This document shows, piece by piece, positions 20,594 through 29,848 of a stretch of 64,000 nt of DNA. Both the position numbers and the translations under genes were made by a program. A model generated the notes under the pieces. The model ran no database searches. It saw only the letters and a program-made list of their open reading frames with translations, and was not told the DNA's origin. This DNA is from Phyllobacterium zundukense. Lineage in GTDB: Bacteria; Pseudomonadota; Alphaproteobacteria; Rhizobiales; Rhizobiaceae. How positions within the stretch are numbered: the first letter of the stretch is position 1; each line of letters starts with the position of its first letter. The stretch is taken from positions 1,054,001-1,118,000 of the forward strand of contig NZ_CP104973.1 of assembly GCF_025452195.1 (NCBI RefSeq), given 5' to 3'.

Positions 20594-21922
20594 ATGCCGT
20601 CGCGCGCTGAACAAGAGATCGACCGGCTACTCGGGCTTCACCCCAAGGGCTTCGATCTGTCTCTCGGCCGTATAACGCGCCTATTGGACACACTGGGCAA
20701 TCCGCAGCTGCGGATACCGCCGGTAATCCACGTTGCTGGCACCAATGGCAAGGGTTCTGCCGTTGCCTTCTCGCGGGCGCTGCTTGAAGCCGCAGGCTAC
20801 ACGGTGCACGTCCACACCTCGCCACATCTCGTGCGCTGGCATGAGCGCTACCGGATTGGCGCGCCCGGCGGCGGCAAGATCGTCGACGATGATGTGCTGG
20901 CGGATGCGGTCAAGCGTGTTGCCGACGCCAATGCCGGACAGGCAATCACCGTCTTCGAGATACTTACCGCGGTCACTTTCGTTTTGTTTTCAGAACACCC
21001 GGCGGATGCTGTCATCCTCGAAGTTGGCCTTGGCGGGCGGTTCGATGCGACGAATGTCATTCCCGAGCCGGCTGTCAGCGTCATCATGCCCATTTCGCTC
21101 GATCACCAGCCCTATCTCGGCGACCGTGTGGAACTGATTGCAGCGGAAAAAGCCGGCATCATCAAGCCGCGTTGCCCTGTTGTCATCGGAGCCCAGGAAG
21201 AAGAAGCCGTCCGCATGGTGCTGATCGAGACCGCCGAACGCCGCGATTGCCCCTTTACGGTTTATGGCCAAGATTTTCTCAGTTTCGAAGAACGCGGGCG
21301 CATGGTCTATCAGGACAATAAGGGATTGATGGACCTTCCTTTGCCGGCACTGCTCGGCCGCCACCAGCTGGCGAACGCTGCTGCAGCAATTCAGGCGGTC
21401 AGAACTGCCGGCTTCAAGGTGCCGGAACAGGCCGTCGAACGGGCGATGGCAAACGTCGAGTGGCCCGCCCGGATGCAGCGGCTCATCAGGGGCAAGCTGG
21501 TGGAAATGGCAGTTCCGGGTTCGGAAATCTGGCTTGATGGCGGACACAACCCCGGAGCGGGGCTGGTGATCGCCGAGGCCGTTGCCACATTGGAGGATCG
21601 CAATCAACGGCCGCTATTTCTGATCACCGGCATGATCAATACCAAGGATCCTGTTGGCTATTTCCAGGCTTTTACCGGCATGGCGCGGCACGTCTATACG
21701 GTGCCGATACGGTCCAGCGGCGCCGGGATTCCACATGACGAGCTTGCGCTCGCAGCCAATGAAGCCGGGCTTTCGGCTGAACCTGTGCATTCGGTAGAAA
21801 ATGCTCTGAAGATCCTGGCGCATAGCTGGGACACATCCGAGCCGGCACCGCGAATTCTTATTGGCGGATCGCTCTATCTGGCTGGCGACGTTCTTTCGGA
21901 CAACGGCACGCCGCCTTTATAG
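20594..21922 (+). CDS. folC: Bifunctional folylpolyglutamate synthase/dihydrofolate synthase
   Basis: Adds glutamate to dihydropteroate and to folates. 442 residues with the Mur-ligase-like P-loop VAGTNGKGSAVAF (about 46-58), the SPHLVRWHERYRI folate-site loop, VILEVGLGGRFDATN (about 140-154), DHQPYLG and the C-terminal LDGGHNPGAG. It follows accD by 30 bases and closes the trp-accD-folC run with a strong terminator shared with trxA. Confidence 0.96.
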   Translation: MPSRAEQEIDRLLGLHPKGFDLSLGRITRLLDTLGNPQLRIPPVIHVAGTNGKGSAVAFSRALLEAAGYTVHVHTSPHLVRWHERYRIGAPGGGKIVDDDVLADAVKRVADANAGQAITVFEILTAVTFVLFSEHPADAVILEVGLGGRFDATNVIPEPAVSVIMPISLDHQPYLGDRVELIAAEKAGIIKPRCPVVIGAQEEEAVRMVLIETAERRDCPFTVYGQDFLSFEERGRMVYQDNKGLMDLPLPALLGRHQLANAAAAIQAVRTAGFKVPEQAVERAMANVEWPARMQRLIRGKLVEMAVPGSEIWLDGGHNPGAGLVIAEAVATLEDRNQRPLFLITGMINTKDPVGYFQAFTGMARHVYTVPIRSSGAGIPHDELALAANEAGLSAEPVHSVENALKILAHSWDTSEPAPRILIGGSLYLAGDVLSDNGTPPL

Positions 21923-21927
21923 GCAAC

Positions 21928-21959
21928 AAAAAGCCCGGCACTAAACCGGGCTTTTTTCG
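21928..21959. terminator. Bidirectional terminator between folC and trxA
   Basis: AAAAAGCCCGG pairs with CCGGGCTTTTTT around CACTAAA-like loop bases. A-run on one side and T-run on the other let it stop both the rightward folC and the leftward trxA transcripts. Confidence 0.92.
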
Positions 21960-21977
21960 TTCGAATGACTTGAACAA

Positions 21978-22301
21978 TCAAGCAGCCGAATTCCTTATCC
22001 AGTCGGACAATTTGCTCTTCGGAGCAGCACCGACCAGATTAGCAGCAAGTTCACCATCCTTGAACATCAGCAAAGTCGGGATCGAACGTACACCGAACTG
22101 GGCAGCAAGTTCCGGATTTTCATCGATGTTCACCTTGGCAATCGTGATCTTGCCTTCCATCTCGGAGGCAATCTCTTCAAGAGCAGGAGCGATCATCTTG
22201 CACGGGCCGCACCATTCCGCCCAAAAATCAACGACGACAGGCTGGCCCGCCTGAATGACGTCGGACTGGAAATTGCTGGTGTCGATCTTGACGGTAGCCA
22301 T
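21978..22301 (-). CDS. trxA: Thioredoxin
   Basis: Cytoplasmic dithiol reductant of 107 residues. The active site [10 protein letters not shown] (about 28-37) and cis-proline region [13 protein letters not shown] (about 73-85) are standard. It is the last gene of the long leftward array and lies 191 bases after addA, so it may have its own promoter in 22302-22492. It ends at the terminator shared with folC. Confidence 0.97.
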   Translation of the reverse strand: MATVKIDTSNFQSDVIQAGQPVVVDFWAEWCGPCKMIAPALEEIASEMEGKITIAKVNIDENPELAAQFGVRSIPTLLMFKDGELAANLVGAAPKSKLSDWIRNSAA

Positions 22302-22492
22302 GGGCTTTTCCTTGTGTGTTTGTGAATGTGTTGCACATCATGTGGTGAGTCGGCTCGCAATCGTCAAGCTCGGTATTGTCACGATTCAGTGCAAACAGTC
22401 TGGAGGAGCCTGCAACCCTGCTTCGTTGCCTGCCCGCAGCAATCAACAATCAGCATTACCACGTTTTGCATTTTCCAATCCATATCCTTTGC

Positions 22493-25400
22493 TCACACCA
22501 TCCGACCGAGTGCGTCGCGCATCGCATCGGCGGGGATATCGATCAGGTGCGGACCTTCGGTGAAGAGCAGCGCAGCCTCCACAACCTTGCCTGGATAAAG
22601 CGGCTCCAGCAATTGGCGGTAAAGGGCGAGCTGCGCGACATACGCCTCCGGAACCTTGGCGAGAGTGCTCGGCGGTGGCCGGTTTGTCTTGTAATCCACG
22701 ATGAGCACCCGCTTTTCATCGGCTGACAGCCTGTCGATCACACCCGAAACGGCGTGATCCTTGCCGCGCAGATGCAGCGTTCCCATGATCGCCACTTCTG
22801 CGAGCGAACCTGATGCGAAAACCGGTGCATAGCGTGGATCATCTATAACGCCGAGGACCGATTGCAAGACATCTTCGATTTCTTGGCGGGGCCAGTCGGA
22901 GGCCGCGCGCGAAAGGTAGCGTTCCGCAGCTGGGACCCGTTGCCCGGCGGGCAAGTTCGGCAGGGTCTGCAACAAGGCGTGGATGACCGTTCCTCGGCGG
23001 ATCGCGAACGACGGATCACCCCCATCACTTGTCAGTACTGGTGAGCCGATCATTGCGGGTGCTTCGTCATCTGGTTCGATCAAGACCGAGACGCCGGATG
23101 GCGCAAGCGGTCTTGGCAGGCCGGCTTCTCGCGGCATGGGAGAGCGATAGGCCGTTGGAAATGGTTCGGCACGTGCTGCGGATGGGGTGGCAGGTTGATC
23201 GATCGGCGAGTGAGTGCGCTCCGTCACGCGATAACGCCTGGCGACCACAGCTTCTACGGGATGCTGGAATGGTTCGCTTAATTCACCCAGCGCGGCTTCG
23301 ACCAAACCATGCCATGTTTCGGATGCCTGCCGTGGTCCGCGATAGCCGCACACGATCAAGCGATCCTCGGCGCGCGTCATCCCCACATAGAGAAGCCGGC
23401 GATACTCTTCTTCGGCGCGAACTTTCAGATTATCGACGATTGCCCCCGTGAAGGCGGTTGCATAGGTCTTGCCGGGGACGAAGAGAAAACCTGGACCTTG
23501 CCAGCCATCTTTTTCCTGCAGCTCGAAAGACAGCAAATTCGGCGTTCGCCCGCCTGCTGACGCCGCACTGCCGGAATCGACCAGGAAGACGACGGCCGCC
23601 TCCAGCCCCTTGGCCGCGTGTACCGTCATGATGCGAACTTCATTGCGGCTCTGATCGAGTTCGCGTTTTATCTCGGGGGTTGCGGCATCAAGCGTTTCAA
23701 GGAATGCCTGAAGTCCGGGGAGGCCAGTCTTTTCCGTAGCAACCGCATAGTTTTGAAACTCGTCGATGACATCACCGGCTTCATGGCCAAGTCTTGCCAA
23801 CAGATCGCGTCTGGCGCCTCCCGGCCCCAGGATCTCCGCATAAAACTCGAACACCGGTACGGTGTCGGCCCGATTGCGCCAACTCTGCAATCGTTGCGCC
23901 GTTGCACTCGCGATCAGATCATCGTCGGCGCGCGCCTTCAACCTTTGGTAGAGTGTTTCATGCTCCGCCCGGCCATAGGCGAGGTCAAACAGTTGTTCAT
24001 CATTCCACTTGAACAACGGGCTCTTCAACAATGCTGCAAGGGACAGATCGTCGGATGGCAGCAGCATGAACCGGCCGAGTGCCACCAGATCCTTGATGGC
24101 AATGTGGTTCGTGAGCTTCAACCTGTCAGCGCCGGCGACCGGGACCTGCCGTTTTTTCAGCTCACGCGACAACGCTGGCATGAACTGATCGCGCTTGCGC
24201 ACCAGCACCATGATGTCTCGCGCTTCAAGACGCCGACCCTGCCCCTCAAGTACTTCACCACTCCTTAGCGAGCTATCTATCGTCTTGGCTATCTGCTCAG
24301 CGAGCCGAACGGGTGGGGCAGGCAGGCTATCCACGGGTTTGCGCCAATCATCTTCCTGGGGCGCGTTTTCAGGCGTGATCATATCCCATATCTGGACCTC
24401 GCCGGGATCATGATCGCGAATGGCCGTATGGACAGTCGGGCCGTGTTCCCGCCCGAAGCCACGATTGGCCTCGGGCCGCGCAAAAACTTTATCGACGGCA
24501 GACAAAACATCGGGGGCCGAGCGAAACGAGAAGTTGAGATTGACACGCTCAAAACTCAATTCAGATTGCCTGGTGTTCCTTTCGGTCTCCCTGCCATGCT
24601 TGGCAAAATCCTCAGGAACAGCGCCCTGAAACGAATAAATGGATTGCTTTTCGTCACCCACGGCAAACAATGTGCGCCGGATGTCGCGGGCGGATCTGCC
24701 GGCAAAAAATTCCGCGCTGAGCAGACGAATGACGCGCCATTGATTGGGGCTTGTATCCTGCGCCTCATCGACCAGAATATGATCGATACCCTTGTCGAGC
24801 TTGTATTGTACCCATGGTCCAGCATCCTGACGCGACAGCAATCTGACTGTACGCACAATCAGATCATCGAAATCGAGCAGACCATGCGTCTTTTTCATGT
24901 GCTGATAGCGGCCGATCAGATCGTCAATCAGAACCAAGGCTGACAGGGTAAGGCGAAGCAAGCGCCATTGTTTAAGGCGGTCCAACCCCTGGAATGCGCG
25001 TTGCGCCGCTTGATCGTAACGATCGATAAAATCCGGATAACGGTCAGTCACCCCCTTGGTCGCGATATAGGAACCGCTTTTGGGATCACCTGTCGCTTTC
25101 AGGAAGGCCGCCCGCAGTGCTTCCTCACGTTGATCGATCTGTTCGTTAACCTTTGCATGAAGCAGAATCAGCGCAAATTCTTGCGCCCGCGTCGCGCTCT
25201 TTTGTATCTGCAGAATGCCGGACAACATCGAGTGATCGAATTCGTCCACCGGCCAAAGCGTCGACAGGATACTGTCTTCGGTCTCGTCGCCTTGGAAGCC
25301 AAAGTGCGAATAGAAAGCCTGGCGGCGCAGATCATCGTGACCGACTTCGCCGATAAATTGTGTCAGATCATGCCGTTTGTTTACTGCCTCGTCGAGCAGT

Positions 25401-25990
25401 TGCTGCAGACCAAATTCTCCGGCGGCATCGAGCACATCGGCAAAAGCAGCGGCAAGCTCCGTGTTATGGTCAAGGCGCGCCGCCTGCAACAATTGACGGC
25501 GCGCTTCGCCGACCAGCGCAACCTGCATCATGTCATCCATCAATTCGAAATGACCCGCAATATTGGCCTCGAGCGGGAACTGATGGAGGATCGCTTCGCA
25601 AAAGGCGTGGATGGTTTGAATCTTGAGGCCGCCCGGCGTTTCCAGCGCCCGTGCAAACAGACGGCGCGCTTGTGCCAGCCGCTTCGGCCCGGGGCGATTG
25701 CCATCGATCTGCTCGATGGTCTGGGCCAACGCACCTTCGTCCAATGTTGCCCAATCGGACAATCGCGCAAAAACGCGGTTCTGCATGACCGCTGCCGCTG
25801 CCTTGGTATAGGTCAAGCAAAGGATCTTGGAGGGATCGGTTCCGTCAAGCAGCAGGCGAATGACGCGTTCCGTCAGGACATGCGTCTTCCCTGATCCGGC
25901 ATTTGCCGAAACCCAGACGGAATCCTTCGGATCGGCCGCCTTGTTTTGATTGGCAATTGTTTCGCTCGGGATGTTGCGCGGCGTCTTCAT
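22493..25990 (-). CDS. addA: Double-strand break repair helicase-nuclease AddA
   Basis: Helicase-nuclease subunit (1165 residues) of AddAB, the alphaproteobacterial counterpart of RecBCD, which resects DNA ends for RecA. Walker A is VSANAGSGKTHVLTER (about 27-42), the Walker B box LVDEAQDTSPNQW (about 412-424), motif III GDEKQSIYSFQGA, motif VI region LLYVGMTRAEDRLIV (about 860-874), and the C-terminal nuclease motif VLIVDYKTNRPP (about 1098-1109). Start MKTPRNIPS overlaps the addB stop by 4 bases (ATGA), so translation is coupled. Confidence 0.96.
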   Translation of the reverse strand: MKTPRNIPSETIANQNKAADPKDSVWVSANAGSGKTHVLTERVIRLLLDGTDPSKILCLTYTKAAAAVMQNRVFARLSDWATLDEGALAQTIEQIDGNRPGPKRLAQARRLFARALETPGGLKIQTIHAFCEAILHQFPLEANIAGHFELMDDMMQVALVGEARRQLLQAARLDHNTELAAAFADVLDAAGEFGLQQLLDEAVNKRHDLTQFIGEVGHDDLRRQAFYSHFGFQGDETEDSILSTLWPVDEFDHSMLSGILQIQKSATRAQEFALILLHAKVNEQIDQREEALRAAFLKATGDPKSGSYIATKGVTDRYPDFIDRYDQAAQRAFQGLDRLKQWRLLRLTLSALVLIDDLIGRYQHMKKTHGLLDFDDLIVRTVRLLSRQDAGPWVQYKLDKGIDHILVDEAQDTSPNQWRVIRLLSAEFFAGRSARDIRRTLFAVGDEKQSIYSFQGAVPEDFAKHGRETERNTRQSELSFERVNLNFSFRSAPDVLSAVDKVFARPEANRGFGREHGPTVHTAIRDHDPGEVQIWDMITPENAPQEDDWRKPVDSLPAPPVRLAEQIAKTIDSSLRSGEVLEGQGRRLEARDIMVLVRKRDQFMPALSRELKKRQVPVAGADRLKLTNHIAIKDLVALGRFMLLPSDDLSLAALLKSPLFKWNDEQLFDLAYGRAEHETLYQRLKARADDDLIASATAQRLQSWRNRADTVPVFEFYAEILGPGGARRDLLARLGHEAGDVIDEFQNYAVATEKTGLPGLQAFLETLDAATPEIKRELDQSRNEVRIMTVHAAKGLEAAVVFLVDSGSAASAGGRTPNLLSFELQEKDGWQGPGFLFVPGKTYATAFTGAIVDNLKVRAEEEYRRLLYVGMTRAEDRLIVCGYRGPRQASETWHGLVEAALGELSEPFQHPVEAVVARRYRVTERTHSPIDQPATPSAARAEPFPTAYRSPMPREAGLPRPLAPSGVSVLIEPDDEAPAMIGSPVLTSDGGDPSFAIRRGTVIHALLQTLPNLPAGQRVPAAERYLSRAASDWPRQEIEDVLQSVLGVIDDPRYAPVFASGSLAEVAIMGTLHLRGKDHAVSGVIDRLSADEKRVLIVDYKTNRPPPSTLAKVPEAYVAQLALYRQLLEPLYPGKVVEAALLFTEGPHLIDIPADAMRDALGRMV

Positions 25991-28900
25991 TCGCCGTCAC
26001 CGCTATCGTCAGCGCCGCCTGCCGACCATTCCAGCACACGCGCAAGATGATCGTAGTCCCCGGTCAAATCGCTTTCCTTGAATGGCAGCGCCCGCGAAAG
26101 ATAGCCTTTGTGCGGGTCGCGATAAGCGGTCAACAACTCGGCCAGGCGATGCCACGAGAGCTCGCCCAATTCTGGCGCGGACTTCTCGCTGGCATTGGCG
26201 GCGGTGCCGATCTTCAGGATCGATTCGGGATCGACCTTACCATTAGGACGAAGCCGCACATAGAGGAGGTCCGCAGCATCGCGGGCACCGACTTCGTGGA
26301 AAGCACCGCGCGCCAGAAGTGCTGCCTCGAGTGCAAGCTGCGGAGACAACAGCACATGCGCCTGCCGTTTGGATGGTGTCGAACCGGTCTTGTAGTCGAT
26401 AATCTCAGCCAAACCATCGTGCCGGAGATCAACGCGGTCAGCACGGCCAGAGAGCGTCACGCCGGTCGTTTCAACGGGAATCTTTCTTGAAGCGATTTCC
26501 GGATGACGTGCCGTTATAAGGTGCGCGCGCTGGCGTTCCCATTGGAGGTATTCCGGAACCAAAGATTGAAAACGAGGCCACCACACCGCATCGATTTCTT
26601 CCGGCAATGCGATCTCATCGAAAAAGCGCCGTCCGATGTCCACCAGACGCGCGGACGCGTCGGCGTTCTGCGGATCAACACCCTGCGCAGTGAAATCCGC
26701 CAGAATATCATGGAACAGCGATCCGCGCTCGGCGACATCAGGATCGCGGATCAGCGGATCGATGGGGCGCAGGCGCAGGATGCGCCGGGCAAAGATCGCG
26801 TAAGGGTCGCGCCTGAGCGTCTCGATTTCCGTAACTGAGAAATGCTTTGGCCGCGCGCCCAACGGCGGCTTTGGTTCGGGTCGCTTGACGAAATCTTCGT
26901 TCGGTGCAGTATCGATCTCCCGCGCCCAGTTCAGATATTTTACACCCCGCGCACGCAATTCTGCAGTTGCAGTTTTGCCCAGAACCGTTTCGAGCCGCTG
27001 CAGCCAGCGCGAAGCAACCGTCGGAGCGTTGGCGGCGCGCTGCGCCCGCGTGAGAATGACGCGATCCATGCCCATCGCCATTTGAAAATCATGCGCTGCA
27101 AGGCCAATGCGCCGTTCGGGTGGTTCAAGATTGATGATTGATTTCATTGGCCGCGACATGAAGGGATCATTGCGGGTTTTGCCCGGCCAGGACCCTTCGT
27201 TCAGACCGCCGATGACGACCGTATCGACTGTCTGCAAACGGGCTTCCAGTGCCCCCCAAATAAAAAGGCGGGGATGTGCACCGGCCTTAGGCTTGACCAC
27301 CTCTCCCGCGACCAGCGCCTCGATTATCGACGGCCATTCGGAGGGCATGAACTCCAACCCCGCATCTGCCGATATCAAATTGCGCAGGAAGGCGGCAAAC
27401 TGTTCGCCAGCGGCGCCTGAGTAGAGCGCCGCAATGTCGCCCTGGTCGTCCCGCGTCAGATTTTCCAGACTGGCGACTGTGGCATGGACAATCGCCGCCA
27501 TCTCCACCGGAATTTCTTTGGCGGCAAAGGCGACTAGTGGTTCCATGCATTGCGAGAGCGCTTCGCAGGCTGAGCGCGCAGTCTCGATCTGCGCAACGGT
27601 AATCTGCCGAAGCCACCCGGGTTCAAATGGCGTTGTGCTTGCGTCCGAAAGGCGTTTTTCAAAGAAAGACCGCAGGCCGGTCACTGTAGCCCGGCCGGTA
27701 CCACCGCGAAGCGATACGAGTTCGATGGTTTCCGCAGCTTGCCGTACGGCTGAACGTTCCTGGCCGAGCCGGGTCAAAGGATGCTTGAGAAGCGCGAGCA
27801 GTGCGACGGGATCGCCAGGATTGAAGACTGTTTCCAGTGCCAGCCGCATCAATGTGGCCGGTTGCGTTTCGCGCAGGGCATGCCCGCCGGAATCATCAGC
27901 TGCGATATTGAAGCGCGCAAGCTCGGTCGAGACACGCCGCGCAAGATCACGATCCGCTGTGATCAAGGCTGCCGTCTTACCTTGCTGGTCAATCGCGTCA
28001 CGCAAGGCGACAGCCACGGCGAGAGCCTCTTCGCGTTCATTCGCGGCCTCTACAAGCGCGATAGGCGCGATGGCAGCCAAGAACCTGCCATCGCCACGGT
28101 CGATATCGGCCCAGGCTTCACTGGTGTCTGCTGGACGCATCGCCTCGGCCAGCAAAGCCTCACGCGCACGCTTTGGAGCCGCTACGTCTCCTAACTGGAT
28201 GACGTCCTGACGCAGAACGCCGAGCTGGCTCAATAGCTTTCTCAAACCATATTGCGGGTGACCGAAGATCGATGGGCTGTCGATGGTATTGGCCAGAAGT
28301 TCCCAACTTGCCGCGTCCATGTCACGATCAACGCCGGGCAGAACCAAAGCGCCTTGTGGCAAAGAAGCGACCGCCGCGAGCAACTGTGCGGTGGCAGGTA
28401 TCGAGCCCGTGGAACCGGCGGCGATAACCGGCCCGACTGGCGGGCTACGCAACAGACGTTCAGCTTCGAGCTCAATCAGCCGATTGCGATGTGCAGCAGG
28501 GTTGGATCGATGCCGATCGGCAAGAACCTCGGGCCAAAGACTGGTGACTATTCCCAAGAAGTCCAGGGTTACCTGCCACCAATTCGGCAGATCCTCCGAC
28601 ACAATGTTGGAGAGTGACGACCAGCCCATTGCTTCGGTCTCAACCTGATCCATCAAGCTCGCAAGATCGCGCGCCAGCCAGATTGCATCGGCGGTCGTAG
28701 CCGGGATGGCGATCTCTTCATTGCCAAAAAGTGCCCGGACATGGTCGGGCAGACGTTCGCGCCAAGGCCTCACGAGCCGCGCGAGCAGCAGCAAGCGTTC
28801 TGTCGAATTTATCGGCGGCAGGAGATCGAAAAAAGCATCCGATCCCAGATCGAACATTGCCGCATCCTCGTCCACATCACCGAGCGGCCGGATGACGGGG

Positions 28901-29127
28901 AGGATAGCAGACCTGGCCGGGCTCGTTTCGACCAGCAAGGAACGCAGGGTGCGTGCAGCGCGGCGTGTCGGCACGTAGATCGTTGCATGTGCCAGCGCCA
29001 TGGGATCCGACGGATCGGCCGGATAACCTGGTACAAGCGTGCCCGATCGCAGCGCGTCAACCAGAGCGGGCAGAAATGGAATGCCCCGCGCTATGGAAAA
29101 TATGCGCGAATGTCCGTGCTCAACCAT
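25987..29127 (-). CDS. addB: Double-strand break repair protein AddB
   Basis: Second subunit (1046 residues) of the AddAB helicase-nuclease. There is no functional Walker A, as expected of alphaproteobacterial AddB. The C-terminal RecB-like nuclease is clear: LFHDILADF, GRADRVDLRHDGLAEIIDYKTGS (about 890-912) and QLALEAALL. Only two cysteines occur, both mid-protein (SACEALSQC), so the 4Fe-4S staple known from Bacillus AddB is missing. The start MVEHGHSRIF at 29127 overlaps the end of the murU-like gene by 8 bases. Confidence 0.94.
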   Translation of the reverse strand: MVEHGHSRIFSIARGIPFLPALVDALRSGTLVPGYPADPSDPMALAHATIYVPTRRAARTLRSLLVETSPARSAILPVIRPLGDVDEDAAMFDLGSDAFFDLLPPINSTERLLLLARLVRPWRERLPDHVRALFGNEEIAIPATTADAIWLARDLASLMDQVETEAMGWSSLSNIVSEDLPNWWQVTLDFLGIVTSLWPEVLADRHRSNPAAHRNRLIELEAERLLRSPPVGPVIAAGSTGSIPATAQLLAAVASLPQGALVLPGVDRDMDAASWELLANTIDSPSIFGHPQYGLRKLLSQLGVLRQDVIQLGDVAAPKRAREALLAEAMRPADTSEAWADIDRGDGRFLAAIAPIALVEAANEREEALAVAVALRDAIDQQGKTAALITADRDLARRVSTELARFNIAADDSGGHALRETQPATLMRLALETVFNPGDPVALLALLKHPLTRLGQERSAVRQAAETIELVSLRGGTGRATVTGLRSFFEKRLSDASTTPFEPGWLRQITVAQIETARSACEALSQCMEPLVAFAAKEIPVEMAAIVHATVASLENLTRDDQGDIAALYSGAAGEQFAAFLRNLISADAGLEFMPSEWPSIIEALVAGEVVKPKAGAHPRLFIWGALEARLQTVDTVVIGGLNEGSWPGKTRNDPFMSRPMKSIINLEPPERRIGLAAHDFQMAMGMDRVILTRAQRAANAPTVASRWLQRLETVLGKTATAELRARGVKYLNWAREIDTAPNEDFVKRPEPKPPLGARPKHFSVTEIETLRRDPYAIFARRILRLRPIDPLIRDPDVAERGSLFHDILADFTAQGVDPQNADASARLVDIGRRFFDEIALPEEIDAVWWPRFQSLVPEYLQWERQRAHLITARHPEIASRKIPVETTGVTLSGRADRVDLRHDGLAEIIDYKTGSTPSKRQAHVLLSPQLALEAALLARGAFHEVGARDAADLLYVRLRPNGKVDPESILKIGTAANASEKSAPELGELSWHRLAELLTAYRDPHKGYLSRALPFKESDLTGDYDHLARVLEWSAGGADDSGDGE

Positions 29128-29845
29128 TGACCATCTGTCTGGCGATGGCTGCTTCCGCCTCGCCAATCGCATCAGGTGTTCCGACCGTCAGCCACAAGCC
29201 GTCCATCCGCCGGCCATAAAGCCGGTCCGTGGCGATCGCCGCATCAAAATAGCGATTGAGCGAGGCCTTGCCCGCCACGGCGCCTGTGAAAATCCGAGGA
29301 TGGATAATGGCTGCACCGGCATAAATATTGGGCGACGTTTCGCCAATTCCGAGGCGGCGCAGGCGACCGTCATTGTCCATGTGGAAATCACCGCGCCCAT
29401 CATAGCCGGTGGCCTGATCCTTTGCTGCAATCATCAGCAGAATATCCATGCGCGCATCATCCCATCCTTCGGCCAACAGGACAAGATTTGGCTTCGATCC
29501 ATCCACCCAAAAAGTATCGGCGTTGACCACATAGAAAGGATCGGCACCGATCTTCGGCAGTGCATTGATGATACCGCCGGCGGAATCAAGCAGTTCATTG
29601 CGCTCGTCCGAAATGACGATCGCCGGGTCCTTGCGCTTTGCCAGATGTGCATCAACCTGATCGGCGAGATAGTGAACGTTGACGATAGCTCGTTCAACGC
29701 CGACATTTTCAAGTGCTTCGAGTCCCCAGTCGATTAATGGTTTGCCGGCAACCTTTACCAGTGGCTTCGGTATAGTATCAGTAATTGGAGCCATGCGCTT
29801 GCCAAGCCCGGCTGCCAGAACCATTGCCGTGTGCGGACCCGCCAT
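29120..29845 (-). CDS. murU: Nucleotidyltransferase, probable MurNAc-1-phosphate uridylyltransferase (MurU)
   Basis: A 241-residue sugar-phosphate nucleotidyltransferase. It opens with HTAMVLAAGLGKRMAPITD (about 5-23), then IPKPLVKVAGKPLIDW; the metal-binding Asp is in VVNADTFW (about 107-114), and GLWLTVGTPDAIGEAE closes the fold. In Pseudomonas and Caulobacter MurU makes UDP-MurNAc from MurNAc-1-phosphate supplied by AmgK. The kinase is encoded immediately upstream (3 bases away), which supports the cell-wall recycling role over a mannose-1-phosphate guanylyltransferase. Followed by addB with overlap. Confidence 0.85.
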   Translation of the reverse strand: MAGPHTAMVLAAGLGKRMAPITDTIPKPLVKVAGKPLIDWGLEALENVGVERAIVNVHYLADQVDAHLAKRKDPAIVISDERNELLDSAGGIINALPKIGADPFYVVNADTFWVDGSKPNLVLLAEGWDDARMDILLMIAAKDQATGYDGRGDFHMDNDGRLRRLGIGETSPNIYAGAAIIHPRIFTGAVAGKASLNRYFDAAIATDRLYGRRMDGLWLTVGTPDAIGEAEAAIARQMVNG

Positions 29846-29848
29846 TGA

